Below are positions 11,600 to 24,065 of a stretch of 64,000 bases of DNA, piece after piece. Origin of the DNA: Dictyophora rubrovolvata (lineage: Eukaryota > Basidiomycota > Agaricomycetes > Phallales > Phallaceae); NCBI GenBank assembly GCA_029959195.1, contig CP114124.1:1550001-1614000 (forward strand). The letters run 5' to 3'. Each line of letters starts with the position of its first letter. The first letter of the stretch is position 1. A program made the translations under genes and the position numbers. The notes below the pieces were generated by a model. The model had not been told where the DNA came from and did no database searches. It saw nothing but the letters and a program-made list of their open reading frames with translations.

Positions 11600-13233
11600 A
11601 TGGCGAGTAATTATGATGATGAAGACTGGTCAGATTCCGATGATGAAATTCAAATATCAAACGAAGTTGGAACATCCGTCTTGCTTGGCATTCCTGACGG
11701 GGAGGTCGAAGAACCTGCTGATATAACTGATCCTTCTGTATCCCGAATCGGCGGTCTTCCAGTTGCGTTTATTTAAGGTTCTATTGCTACTATCCATTCC
11801 TTACTTTGATAAAATCAGGCATCTCTTCCTACTAAATTATTATCGTTCTCGAATTCTTTCTGCAAGTCGTGCTCTAACCCAATGCCATTACTTACCCAGA
11901 TGTGGTGTCCTTTCGAAGGAAGTGCTATGGATCGGGTTCTGTATGTGTGGGGCTGTGAGCGAGCAACATGTCAACGAAAAGAAGGAAGGTGGGTTGCTAT
12001 TCCGTTTCTCAGAATTTCTCGAGTGGACAGTTATATCCCGTCGTGTACTTGTTGGGAGATAGTTTTAATATATGATTTATTCTTCCTCAAAATCTTTGCT
12101 GAGTACAAATGTTTTTGAAAGCTAGTGTACGAGCCTGGCGTGGTCTCAAGTACAATACACACTACGCTGCCAAGTTGGAGAAGAAGAGAGCGAGAGAGGT
12201 CGAGAAAGCTCAAAAACTGACGGCTGAAAAGGCAAAGTTGGAGAGAGAGAAACAACAACGCAGCATCAATCCTTTCTCGGTGGGTTATAACATGCTCTGA
12301 AGCTGTTAAGCTAATCTTTAATAGCTTTCTTCGGGTGCCCACAGTAATATGACGTTTAGCTTAGGCACGCAGCTGTTCGGAGAATCGGTTAATGTACAGG
12401 AAGACTCTTCAGCGGAGAATAAATCCGATGAGATTGCGGAGACCGAAGTGTTTGAGGAAGATGGGGGCGACGTAAACGATTTAGCAGACAAAATGGACAA
12501 TCTGGTAATGGATAGTCCAGAACTCTCAGACGACTGGAAATCGACACCTTCGTATGGCCCTGTCTATCTCTCAACCATCTCGGAATATTTACCACCACCA
12601 CCAAAAACAAAACCAAAAGTTGATTTAGACGATGGTTTGGATGACCCAAAAAAGTCAGGTGGTCAAGATTGGAGTCTTGAAACTTGGGAGAAGGTTGCCG
12701 ATATTGATGGGGCATTTGAACGGTTCACGAAGAGGATAGAAAGCGAACCGGAGCAATGTGTGAGGTGAGGTTGGAAGCGATGCCTAAGTTTTATATCTAA
12801 CATGGCTTCCTTATTTAGATATGATATAAAGGGAGTTCCGTTGTTATTTGGATCAAAGGACAAGGTCGCTGAGAAATTGTATCCGTCCCCGCCTCCCCCT
12901 CCTTTCAATACCAAACCCGGATTTGCAACCTCTGCTTTCCAACGACGGGTCTACGATCCCGAAGCGGCAGGCAAATGTGGGACCTGTGGGAAGCGTAGAG
13001 TGTTCGAATGTCAGTTAATGCCGAACCTCATTAATGTTTTGCGAGATCAGAGGAAAAAATTGGAAAACCCCAAATCCACTTCACCAAAGGACGGAGAAGA
13101 ACGAAGACGAGAAGTTTTGAATGCTGGGATGGAGTGGGGAACATGTTTTATTTTCTCGTGCTCTGAGGATTGTTGTCCTGAGCAAAGTGAATGTTGGCAC
13201 GAAGAGCTTGTTCTTGTCCAATGGGATGATTGA
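11600..13233 (+). CDS. TSR4: TSR4/PDCD2-family ribosome-assembly chaperone
   Basis: PDCD2-family proteins act as dedicated chaperones of ribosomal protein uS5 (Rps2) during 40S assembly. The protein opens with an acidic stretch (DDEDWSDSDDE), then LLGIPDGE and IGGLP, the family's N-terminal block. A cysteine-containing part with MWCPFEGS and RVLYVWGCERATCQRKEG follows, and a long charged linker with KLEKKRAREVEKAQK. The C-terminal PDCD2_C domain has VADIDGAFERFTKRI, QCVRYDIKGVPLLF, CGTCGKRRVFECQLMPNLINVL and EWGTCFIFSCSEDCC, ending VLVQWDD. About five introns. The upstream ATG at 11582 is rejected because it precedes an acceptor-like site. Confidence 0.9.
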
Positions 13234-13549
13234 CACGTAGAAAAATACATCTCAGTTTATATCCTGGGGTTATCAGACCGCAGTCAAGGGCTTTGAAGAA
13301 GTCTTTTAGTCCTTAAGCGCTCGCTTAAGTCACGTGAACTGTCGTGACCCCATGTGGACCCAGGTAGGCCAACATGAGTACCTCCGTCTTTTCGACAAGT
13401 ACAATATTCAACTCGGCTACGGGTCTTTTTTCTCTTGTACAGCTACTCCTTTTCCTCCTTTTCCTCCTTTATATTTCTCCGATTTACTTTCCTTGTACAG
13501 CTGTGCTTTTAATTGCTCTGCGTTTTGAATACACGTACCCAAGCAGCAT
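13234..13549. other. intergenic region TSR4 to the SMR-domain gene
   Basis: No gene was recognised. A CT-rich stretch (13432-13480) sits just upstream of the next start. A short 5' non-coding exon is possible, because GT and AG sites are present. Confidence 0.4.
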
Positions 13550-16460
13550 ATGATGTCGGTGGCCGCCCAAGGGGAAGGGCCTACTGGTTTGTCAACAATG
13601 ACAGATGTAGACCAGTCTACCAATTCTGCTGCCGTCAACTTAATGAAATACCCCCATACTCGCGCCATTTTGAACATAATTGCTTCCTTCGCAAAGTCTG
13701 GTGACAAAGACACGCTCGGCGTCGACCAAGAAGTTGAAGATTCACGTATCACACCGGGTCTTATTTCTCGTGTGGTGACATTGTTGCGGGAGGAGAAGGA
13801 GGATGATTTGAAGGTGTACTTGAAGGAAGCATTCCAGATACCTGACTTAGTGGTATGCCTTTTTCATTTCTTTCGCAGAAGGCTCTTATCTCATTTCGCA
13901 TCGGGAAGGACGACGCCTTGCTTGAACACAATCTCCTCGAGCTCATGCACAAACACCGTGACGACGTTTCTGGCGTTCCATTTGTGTTATTAACCCCCAT
14001 TAGACGACCACTTTCTCGCCCTTCGTCTCGGGCATCATCTCATTCTCATAGACTTGGTCCCAATAGACCGGATACACCCAACTCTTCGCCCTCTTCTCCA
14101 TTGGTTACAAGTTTTCGTCGGCCACATACGCCTACTGTATCTCCATTGGCCGGCGGTGCCGCTATCCCAGCAACGGTGTTGACACAACCCTCAAGCGCCT
14201 CTTCGTCTCCCTTGTCTTCGCCACACCTCCTAAATGCCAAAGCCGTCGAATTTCGTCCTATAACAAGGCCACTCTCTGCAGGTTCTGGCGCTAATTCTCT
14301 CTCCGGTCTTGCTCCCAGGACAGATACGCCCTCCCCTGATCTGTGGGCCCATAATTCATCCCGTGTAACGTCGAATTTGGCTATTGCCGCGCCGTTGTTG
14401 CCGGAAGCATCATATGTGCCTACGGCCCCGCGATCAATCACCCCTAGCAATTTGCATCGATCGTCCAGTATAGATGAGGATTATGAAGCTGAATTTGATC
14501 CATTTGCGGCTAAACCGAACGTCAGTGCACCTTTTGTGCCGTCGGGCTTATCCGATCCTGAACTACAGTGGTCCACATCTTCTAATTCTACCTCTTCTCA
14601 GTCGAATTCTCTAGAAACCTCTTCTTCTGTTAGACACGGTGATGGAGATGCTTTTATTGGCTATGATTTTCCCCCAAATTTCCAACCCAAAGATTTCGAT
14701 TTTGACACGCGAGATGACTACTTTGTATTTCAAGAAGATGATGATCAGGTGGAGTTACTAACGGACGGAATGACTCCATTGGATGTTCTTACCTCGGTTT
14801 TCGGCCAGACATTATCACCAGAGCAACTCAATGAAGCTCTTGAGATGAACGGATTTGATTTCGAAAGTGCGATGGCCTGGTTAGTTGACAAATCGCTTCC
14901 TCAACAATCGCAATCCTACTCCCCTTTACCCTCGCCACGACCTCAGCTTTTGGCAGGAAAAATAACCGTTATCCCAAGAGAATCAGCTTATATGATTCGT
15001 GGCGGTCGTGGATTTTCTCCAGGAGGAAGGGCCAGTCCTCGATATGGCGTTCGGCCTATTCAAGGTCCGAACAGGGTTTGCCGCTATTTCCTAGCTGGAG
15101 AATGTATGCGAGCGGATTGTCGTTTTAGGTAAAGCACCGTATTTTCTCTTGGTGATCTATCTGTAAACTCAATTCGTTCAATTCTAGTCATGATATTGAG
15201 CGAGCCATGTGTCGGTTCTGGTTGCGAGGAAACTGTGCGAAACAGGAGAGTTGTGAATTTTTACATCAAATTCCTAGTGATGTTGATGTTTCGGCTCTTA
15301 CTGCTGCTATGTCTGGAACAAATTTCCAAAGTGATAGTAGAGAGTCGACGCCGCCTCCGGAAGAGTTTCCTACTTTAGGTCAACATGATATGGGACGAGG
15401 TCGGAGGGGTGTGTATCCTCAGAGAGCATATGATCCTGGTCGGACCCGATTCGCAGCTGCTGTCAAGACGCAACCCTCATCGGCACGGTTTAGTCGACGT
15501 CCCGATTTGAGCCGCATTAGCAGCAATAATGGGTCCATGTCTGGGGGTATACCAGTGCCTCGACTATCACCCCGTATTAAACTACGACCTCCGACCCTTT
15601 TACCTACGTTACCCACCGGGGAATCAGTGAACAGACTTTATATGTCATATCGTCACAGAGCCTTACAACTTGGATCCGCTCGTAACGCCTGCTTATCTCG
15701 TGCGGCTGATGCTTGGCGACGAGGTGATGGCGCTGCTGCTAAGCGCTTCAGTCGCGAAGGCCACGAGCTCAACGCGAAAATGGGGGGTGAGGCTGCTGAG
15801 GCTGCAAGCCGGCTTGTCAAGGAACGTGTCAGGCTCGCGGCCGAGGCCGTCAGAGCCCGGGATGCATCGTGGAGCGATGACCCTAGGGACAGGAGCGACC
15901 GTGGCAAGGTTGTGGCGGGTGGACTGGGAGTGATTCTTGGTGTCGCCAACAAAGAAACAGGATCAGACAAGAGCACGGCGCGGTCGACCCCCGATGAAAG
16001 AACAGAAGTTTTGCTTGATTTGCATGGTCTACATGCTAACGAAGCTGTTGATGTATTAGATAAGTTTTTGCTATCGGTATGGGGGCCTTGCGTTTTTGCT
16101 TTTCGTTTTACATCGCGCTGATCGCGTTATATATAATCTTTTTTTTAGTTGGATAAGGAAGGGTTTTATGGAATTGGTATGTCGTGTTTATTGGAGCCAA
16201 TGGAAGCGGTCGACTGAAAAACATCCGTATTAATTAGCTTATGTCGTTGTGGGTGAGGAAAAGCACACTGGCACACAAGACCCTGCGCGAGGTGCGTCCC
16301 GGAATCGCCTTGGAACTGCCGTTCGTGCATGGCTGCACGATTGGGGATGTAAGTGCACATTTTTTCAATGAATGCCAAATGAAGTAAATTTAATTTGTTG
16401 ATAGACCCTTGGAATGAAAGAGATGGTATTATTGTTGTCGACCCACTTACTCATGCTTAA
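13550..16460 (+). CDS. CUE-like, CCCH zinc-finger and SMR-domain RNA-binding/nuclease protein
   Basis: Domains in order: an N-terminal helical region (YPHTRAILNIIASFAKSGD); a long Ser/Pro-rich linker; a CUE-like helical bundle (MTPLDVLTSVFGQTLSPEQLNEALEM..AMAWLVDK); and two CCCH fingers in tandem (C-x7-C-x4-C-x3-H, then C-x7-C-x5-C-x3-H), the first split by an intron. Then come an EEFPTLG motif, an Ala/Arg-rich helical region, and a C-terminal SMR domain with LLDLHGLHANEAVDVLDKFLL and a VVVGEEKHTGTQ loop. It ends GIIVVDPLTHA. The DxH pair (LDLHG) expected for SMR endonuclease activity is present. Yeast Cue2, a no-go-decay endonuclease, likewise joins CUE and SMR domains. A ribosome- or mRNA-decay role is inference. 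The start could be 13550 or 13553. Confidence 0.82.
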
Positions 16461-16933
16461 TTGGTTAGTGTCTTTGTATGCTGCTGTGTTTCCATTTGGT
16501 AAAACAAAAAGGAAGTGACCCGTCGCTGTATTTGGGCATGTTTCGTATGAAATGATTTTTGTTCGCTACGCAAAATGTATGATGTACTGTATGAAATATA
16601 AAGAGTTTTCTTCAACTATTACCCGTTCCGGGTGCTGCACAGGATTATGGGACAGGTAACCCGAGCGACATGTGCAGCAACACAGGTTTGTTTGCCGAAG
16701 ATAAATCAACAGCGAAGCCAAATTCGTCACGTGTCACGCGCGGGTATTGTACGTGTGCGCATGCTATGCGAGAATTGATATATTTACCTTTGTCACAATA
16801 CAATTGCAACGAGTGACATTACTACACTGCAGACTGTTGCTGTAATCCCTCCAGGCGTCGACCACTCCTCCTTCGCGTTTGGACACAGTTCGGAGTCCAG
16901 CACTTTACCACACTCCAGCGGTTTCCTTCAAAT
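16461..16933. other. intergenic region with palindromic CACGTG and CACGCG motifs
   Basis: No gene was recognised. Around 16727-16760 lies a GC-rich patch with CACGTGTCACGCGCG, an E-box-like core next to a partial MCB. It is about 200 bp before the next start. Function is unknown. Confidence 0.35.
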
Positions 16934-18389
16934 ATGTCGCAACTTGAACCTTCGTCCGAAATCCCCGATCACGATACACACTCAAACACAAGCCCGAACC
17001 CGAACCGCTCTTCTATAGACCTCTCCATGGAACTCGAAAGACAATTGGAAGCGGATGGTGACGGTCAGACTCCGTTGACAAAGCAGCAGCGACTTTCTTT
17101 GGACCCGAACGTCCTTGTACATATCATTATGCAATTGCGAGAGTCTATTGATACTCTGAATCACGAAAAGGAGGATCTGGTCAGACAGCTGACAGAAAGC
17201 CATTCGCGCATTGCCGAGTTCAAAGACACAATTTCTTTGCTGATGGAACGTTCCTCTTCACTAGAGACTGATCTTGATGCTTCTCGAAAAAAGAATAAAG
17301 AGGATGAAGAAGCCATCACACTGCTTCGATCAAAAGGTGAAGTCTTTCGCCCTATTTGTTATATGAAATTCCCTAACGCAGGTTCTTGATTTAGTCGAAG
17401 AAAGCAGACAGGGTCTTATGAGATTACAATCGGAGCGCAACGCTGAAACTTCAAACAAGAGCAAACGTATGACCTTGGATCTTAACGCGGCAGCGCGCAC
17501 ATCATGGGGCTCCCCGCGTTCTGCTAACAGAACCTCTTTTACACCCATTACGGGATCAGGAATCACAGGAATCCCGTCGACCCTTAGCCGACGGGCCCCG
17601 TCGTTGTCCATGAATGAGACTGATCCAGGGTTTGCTGCTTTCGTGGCGAGTTTGCCTAACTCGCCTATGGACGCCGGGAACGACCGAGCTAGTCGTCGTA
17701 GATCTAATATGCATGGTGCCTCTCTCACTGAGCGGATCAGCCCAGGTCGAGTCAGTCCCGCGTCTGTTGAAATGGAGTCGTTAAAACGCGAACTGGCTGC
17801 CGTTAAATCTGAACTCGAAGAGGCAAAAAACGAACTACTTGAATCAAACGAGGCGCGTGAGGCTAGCGCGACCTGTGTCAAAGCCTTGCGGGACTATATC
17901 AGCCAGCTTGGCCCTGGTGACTCTCCAACCTCAGTCTCGTCAACGAATATACCAAAAAGCGAAAACAAACCCTCAAAATCATCTGGGTGGAATTTGAATT
18001 TATTGTGGGCCACAAATCACGAAGCTACAACCGGAACAAAACCAAGAGCAGCTTCGATAACTTCTGCGCGGTCTGTAACATCAGATGATCAAAATGCAGT
18101 CGCGCAGCCCGTCCCGCTCCGAAGTAAGTTTGGCTCTCTTTTCGCCAGAGGAACGTCCGTCAGCTCGACAAGCACTCATCCCTTATCATCCGAATTTAAC
18201 CACGATGAACCCATTCTCAATGGCTCAGACGCCTCTTCTATTATTTCTGTTACGGAAACGTCAGCTCCTCATAGCCCTCCAGCGGCCGATAAGAATCCTT
18301 CTGTTTATATTCATCATGAGGTTGAAGAAGATACCCCTGTGCCGAGCGACAGAGACCATGTTGGATTGAAGAAAATACCTTTGACATAA
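16934..18389 (+). CDS. uncharacterised coiled-coil protein
   Basis: I do not recognise a named family. About 455 residues are encoded in two exons joined across a short intron at about 17338-17396. The N-terminal third is a heptad-rich coiled coil (VLVHIIMQLRESIDTLNHEKEDLVRQL.. split over several heptads). Next is a Ser/Thr/Pro-rich region with ARTSWGSPRSANRTSF. A second coiled coil follows (EMESLKRELAAVKSELEEA), then LRDYISQLGPGDSP. The tail is low-complexity and probably disordered. No signal peptide or membrane segment is seen. This layout suits a scaffold or trafficking adaptor, but that is only a guess. Confidence 0.7.
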
Positions 18390-18601
18390 AAAGAATGTTT
18401 TGTCCTTTTATGATTTTTATGTTTCATGCTTTCACATGCAACGATTCGTATTATGTTTTCTCTACTTTACGCATGTAGCGTGTTTATGATGTACTTATAC
18501 CCTAGAGTCCATACCGGCGGTACAGTCTAATGCCAGTTAATATTGTCTAGTATGTATAAATAGTTTCGAGTTGCAATACGATCGTTAAGGTACCTTCTTG
18601 A

Positions 18602-18619
18602 CACGTGCGTCACACGCGT
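18602..18619. promoter_or_regulatory. CACGTG and ACGCGT sites before MSC2
   Basis: CACGTG (18602-18607) and ACGCGT (18614-18619) lie 7-12 bases apart, about 55 bp before the inferred start of the zinc transporter gene. They match core sites of bHLH factors and MBF; whether they are used is unknown. Confidence 0.3.
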
Positions 18620-18670
18620 GACACTGGCTCGGAACGTCCGAGTCCTCAGCTGGAAGCAGCTGCAACTTGA

Positions 18671-21600
18671 ATGGAGCATTACGATCCTCGCACACGAACA
18701 AAAGTTGCTCTCAAAACGAAGCGTATACTGACCAACTCGTGAGATCCATCTTTAATTTCTCTCAGTATTTCAAATTAAATGAATTGAACCAGGCTATCGG
18801 CCGAACAGTTGTCACAACTAGTTGTGCCTAATATATTCCTTGTTTGTTCACTTATTGCTGCCAAAGAATGGATCCTGGATGAGCATGCAACGCCCATGTG
18901 GGTTGTTCTCAGAGTACTTGGAAGCGGAACGATTGGGTCACTGGCGTGGATGTCTTTTGGAGGTCGATCCCTAACAACTAATCTGGACGTAAGCGAACAA
19001 CAAAACAAAGATTCATTGTGACCTGATTTGACTCTAACTCGTTGTAGTGGACGACAATTGCAGGTGTTGCATTTTTAACGTTCGTTCAGCAAGTGTCTGT
19101 ATATATCATGCTCCAACGGTTATCTGCTGTTCGGTTAGGCTCTTCCGCCATTTGGATTTATCATCCCCTTCTAATTGTCATGTTTTATCAGTGCATTAAT
19201 ACTTCTTCAAGCTTCAAAAGCTATTTTTGATTCTCTGACCGCGGTACGTTACTCTTTAAATATGCTATTGCTTCAATTACAAGTGGAGTGTAGCCTCGAC
19301 AATCACCCCTTTGTATTTTGGCCGTACTTCTATCTTTCGCATCATCTTCCAACTACTCTCTGAAGGGCGTTGCGCATGTTCTTCCCGCTTATATCGCCTT
19401 GATTTTCCATGTCTCAACATCAAATGCTCTTGAGACAGCGTGGAAACACTCCGATCTGGCTGTATTGTCTGGAAAGGGTCATATTCAGGCACTGACGATT
19501 TCGCTGTCGTTTGTTATTTCGGCTGTATTTTATGGACTTGGTCGCGCAACTGTGAGAATGTTCATATATTTTATTTTCAGAGCTTAAGTTTGTTTCTGCA
19601 GTCCATGATCCCCGAGTCTATCATACTTCCCTATTCTTCGTATTACCCTATACCATTCATTGCCGTATCTACACTCTATCTGTTTCCCAAGGCGTCTCGT
19701 TCTATCAGTTCCCTAATTTCACCCTGGCAAATCTTCTTGCTGTCACTCCTTAGCACCACGGCATTTTCCATGCTTTTTGGCTATCTTGCGTTCCATCAAC
19801 AATTTTCGTTCATAGACCCTATCGTTGCATGCCTTTTACTTTATGGTACGATTTTTTTGGTGTTCAACCTCGTAAATCTTGACTTGTCGTAAAGGCTCCG
19901 CACTGACACTGAAAGATCCTGAGGGTATACCTCCAACCTCAAGCACCTCAAGACTAGTGGACTCATATCTCAAGATTATTTTATCAAATCCTGAATCCCG
20001 GAAGATTTTTTACTTTCTTTTGCTTAATTTATCATACATGGGCATACAAGTTGTTTATGGCATTGTCACGAACTCTCTGGGCCTAATTTCAGATGGTAAA
20101 TAGCGTTGTCCAGTGATATCCTTCTTTGATACTAATATGTCGTTCACAGCTATTCACATGGCATTTGACTGCATCGCTATTGCTATGGGACTATTTGCTT
20201 CTGTTGCGGCTACTTGGATGCCCAATGAACAATATACGTATGGGTATGTATTTGACACTCGAAAAATCGTTAAATTTTCATGTCCATTCCTAGCTATGGT
20301 CGTATTGAGACGCTCTCGGGTTTTGCGAATGGGATCTTTTTGCTCTTAATTTCTATATTTATTATTTTTGAAGCCATTCAACGACTGTAAGAGTAGTCTT
20401 GTTCTCTTTCCGGATCGTAAGCCGATTGACAATTATAATACAGTCTTGATCCCCCAGAAATGAGCACGAATCAATTGTTACTTGTGAGCAGTTTGGGTTT
20501 GGCCGTCAATCTATTTGGTATGTTTGCTATGGGAGGGCATCATCATCATGTAGGTTCTCCTTTAAACAGACAGTTGCTATCTTGCTTACAAGGACGCAGG
20601 GCGGACATTCACACTCCCATGGAGGCCATTCTCATGGTCAAGGCCATTCACTTTCTGATCATTCACATACTCATAGCAGTTCTTCGATTCATAACCAACC
20701 GAACCATCTAAATACCCATTCACATTGTCAGCCAGATGCTCATGCACAATCGCACTCTCACACGCATTCACATTCACATCTACAACCACCCCAGATCGTA
20801 CATTCACATAACCCTCATAGTCATGACCATGATACCCAGACGCATACCCATAATCCAGGACACGCCCGGTCCTCTACGTATTCCCATTCCTCTTTATCGC
20901 CAAACATTCCCTCATCTGGGCATCGTCGAACTGTATCTATTGTATCTACTAATGACCTAAAGGAAAACCAGCACCAACCACACTCACCTCTATCACCGAC
21001 ATCCCCTACATCTGTCAATGGACACCGACGATCGGCAAGTCATGTAAATGGAATCGATCTAAATCTTCTGCATCTGAGCTCGCCAGAAAGTCCGGATACC
21101 CCCCTTACACCAAACTATGAATTTGGATTAGACACTCATTTTACAGAACATCACCACTCACAACATGTACCCAACCTGCATGACCATAGTCACCATCCCC
21201 CAGTTCACGAAGGACACAGTCACAACATGCGCGGCGTAAGTACATATTTAATTAAAAGAAAAAAAACAATGGAGGCTAAGCGGTTGTCGTCAGGTTTTCT
21301 TGCATGTCATGGCAGACACGCTGGGATCTGTTGGCGTTATCATATCTACTTTATTGATTCAACTCTATGGATGGACTGGTTTCGATCCGATTGCATCTCT
21401 TTTCATTGCCATTCTTATTGCCGCTAGTGTTCTACCTTTGGTCATAGATTCTGGAAGGGTCCTTTCATTGAATATTGATAAAGGGCGCGATCGGAATATT
21501 CAAAATACGTTGCAAGAGGTATCAATCTCTCAAAACGAAAAAATACACATTTCCCACGTGCTAACCTATTTCTTTCAGTTGAAACATATCGATGAGATCG

Positions 21601-21833
21601 AGTCATATTCCCAAGCACGATTTTGGCCAAAAGATTCTGTCAAATTAATCGGATCTATTCACATTCGACTGAAACCGCGAACATCTGCTGATCCTACCGG
21701 CCCCCATTCAGCTCGCGGTGTCACGTACCCTAATATTGACCGTGTACTGGAGAATGTAGATACTCTTCTAAGGAGCCGAATCATCGGTTTAGAGGAGCTT
21801 ACTATACAGGTCGGAGGATCGGACAAGCGGTAA
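18671..21833 (+). CDS. MSC2: MSC2/ZnT5-like zinc transporter of the secretory pathway
   Basis: This large cation-diffusion-facilitator protein moves zinc into the ER or Golgi. The N-terminal half carries many hydrophobic segments (for example NIFLVCSLIAAKEW and IPESIILPYSSYYPIPFIAV), as in Msc2 and ZnT5. The C-terminal CDF domain has LNLSYMGIQVVYGIVTNSLGLISDAIHMAFDCIAIAMGL, holding the family's metal-site HxxxD, and a YGRIETLSGFANG loop. A very long His-rich cytosolic loop (about 20530-21230) follows. The second metal site is in HVMADTLGSVGVIISTLLI, and the cytoplasmic tail ends GLEELTIQVGGSDKR. The first exon (MEHYDPRTRTK) joins in frame to the LSAEQLSQLV exon. At least eight introns. It may act as a heterodimer with a Zrg17-like partner elsewhere. 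Confidence 0.9.
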
Positions 21834-22182
21834 ATAGAATAGCTTACTTTCGGACTTTTTTTTTCTTGTGCTGCCTTACTTTCTCATGGACATCTTTTGT
21901 AATGTACGGGCACTGGTGTTGACATTGACCTCACTAAATTATACAAGGATTTCCAGCATCACTGCGGTTGATTATTGCCAATGTGGCTTTTCAGCTTTTT
22001 TGTTCAAGCCGCATGCTCAGTCATATGTGAACCATCCAAATTATTATATATATTTGGAAAGGCGTTATAATTCGACGGTGAAGAAACATTCAATATCCGT
22101 CTCGAGTGTCCTTTAGAGTTTGCTCTGAGTTATCTAATCGGCAACCGTGTTGCGTACAAGTTAGTAGTGCACCGCCATATTA
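21834..22182. other. intergenic region MSC2 to RRP45
   Basis: No gene was recognised. It should contain the MSC2 3' end and the RRP45 promoter; AT-rich sequence near 22040-22060. Confidence 0.5.
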
Positions 22183-23342
22183 ATGCGACCTCCTTCTCCG
22201 TCTATACCCGAACGAGAGTTAACTTTTGCTGCCTTAAAACAGTCATTAAGATTGGATGGAAGGCAGCTTCTTGAGATGCGAACACCGTCTTTCACATTTG
22301 GTTCTGAATTGGGGTGTGTAGAATGTGCGTTGGGAAAAACTCGGTATTGTAGCCTTTGCACGTGTTTAAAGGGTTTTTAAACTTATGAAAAAGATAGCGT
22401 TTTAGCACAAGTTGATGCTACTATGACAAAACCTATCCCTGAAAGACCTTTTGAAGGGATAATATCTATTCATTCAGAGCTTTCGCCGATGGCATCGACA
22501 CAGTACGAGTCAGCAGGACGGTAAACATCTTGTTCGTTTAATCAGAAAGCATTGTCAATTAATTTCATCTTTTTTATCAAGGCCTTCAGAAGAAGAAGTA
22601 ATTATCACTCGAATGCTAGATAAAATTATACGTCGTTGTGATTCCGTTGACAAGGAGTCTTTGTGCATCTTGGCTACACAACGGGTTGGTATTTGCAAAA
22701 GGCTGTTGTAAATCATTAATTCTGGCTTGACATGTGTCATTTTGAACTACTAGGTCTGGCACCTTCGAGTAACCGTACATTTCTTAGCGGATGCAGGAAA
22801 CCTGTTGGATTGCGCCTGTTTAGCTGCAATGGTGGCTCTCAGGCACTTCCGACGGCCCGAAGTTGAAGTTAACGGAGAAGATGTTGTTGTTGTAAGCTTG
22901 AGAGATTTGTAGTTGTGTTTTCGTGTCACTAATTTTTTTTCTTCGTAGCATTCTCCTCTGTCGCGTGCACCAGTGCCATTAGCCATTCATCATACGCCCT
23001 TTTGTTTCTCGTTCGCATTATTCCCGGATCCTGATGTACCTTCGGTGCTTGATCCTACCCAACTAGAAGCTTCACTTTGCGAAGGAGTAGTTTCTTTAGC
23101 AATAAACGCTCAAAAAGATCTATGTGTTGTTCAGAAAGCAGGCGGTGTACCGTTGGCCCCTGAAGATTTTCTTAAATTAGTTTGTGAGATTTTTTCACCC
23201 TGTTAATCATGTGTGCCGTTCTGATCTTTTTTTCTTTTTTTTTTGCATAGCAATTGGGGTGGAAAAAGTTAAACAATTAGATGCTACTGTACAAGAGGCT
23301 TTGGCTATTGATTTCAGTAAACGGCAAATAGAAGTGCGCTGA
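22183..23342 (+). CDS. RRP45: exosome complex subunit RRP45 (EXOSC9)
   Basis: RRP45 is an RNase PH-like ring subunit of the RNA exosome, which processes and degrades RNA in nucleus and cytoplasm. The protein starts MRPPSPSIPERELTFAALKQ, then LRLDGRQLLEMR, the family signature. It continues with CALGKTRVLAQVDATMTKP, PFEGIISIHSELSPMAS, ITRMLDKIIRRCDSVDKESL, WHLRVTVHFLADAGNLLDCA and CLAAMVALRHFRRPEV. The second half has PLAIHHTPFCFSFALF and LCEGVVSLAINAQKDLC, ending after DATVQEALAIDFSKRQIEVR. It is the short form without a long C-terminal extension. About six introns. Confidence 0.93.
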
Positions 23343-23470
23343 AATCTGCTCTTCTCCCCGGCATTGAATATTTGACGTCTCAACAAATTTTGTGCTGCGA
23401 TCACAATGATAGTCGTGGGAAAAAGGTTGGATGCGAGCTTTCGGCTTTTCAAGCTTGTCGCCAATCCATC

Positions 23471-23995
23471 ATGTTTGCAGTCCAGCTCAGGAGGATTTTA
23501 ACGTCTTCCGGATCTTTGAGAGCAAATTCACGAGTAGCGGTTGGAAGTTACATTATTAGGTCGCCTCCTTCCAGGCACTTCAACTCGTCACTTCCGGCAG
23601 CTGATTCACCGACTCCGCCATCGGGTTCAACACTCAACTCGATCAAGCCACGACTTTCAATCACTTTCACGTGTGCTGTTCCAAATTGTTCACATCGTTC
23701 GACGCACGAGTTCTCAAAAGATTCCTATGAGCGTGGTATCGTTATCATTCAATGTCCAAGTTGTAAAAATAGGTTTGTGGTTATTAATTTATAAGTTTTT
23801 TTTTTGAAGTTTTGAAAGTTTTGACTTGGTTTTGACAGACACTTGATAGCCGATCATCTGGGATGGTTTAAGGACGACGAGGCAACTCAGGGCGGAAAAC
23901 TTCGTACAATAGAAGACTGGATGCCTGCAAAAGGAGAGAAAGTTCAACGAGGCAAAATAAGTGAAAAGGGAGTGATTGAATATACTGAAGAATAA
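23471..23995 (+). CDS. ZIM17: Zim17/DNL-type zinc-finger, mitochondrial Hsp70 escort protein
   Basis: Zim17 keeps mitochondrial Hsp70 soluble in the matrix and supports protein import and Fe-S cluster assembly. The N-terminus (MFAVQLRRILTSSGSLRANS) is basic and Ser-rich like a mitochondrial presequence. The DNL zinc finger follows: [43 protein letters not shown], with two CxxC-like pairs, and IEDWMPAKGEKV. The protein ends IEYTEE. One intron splits CPSCKNR from HLIADHL. The 3' end lies 70 bp from the convergent GRX5 gene. Confidence 0.9.
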
Positions 23996-24065
23996 GATGC
24001 TGCTTAATATACACAGTTGATAATATCGCATTGTGTTAAGATATAATCTATAGCCAAAACTTCTT

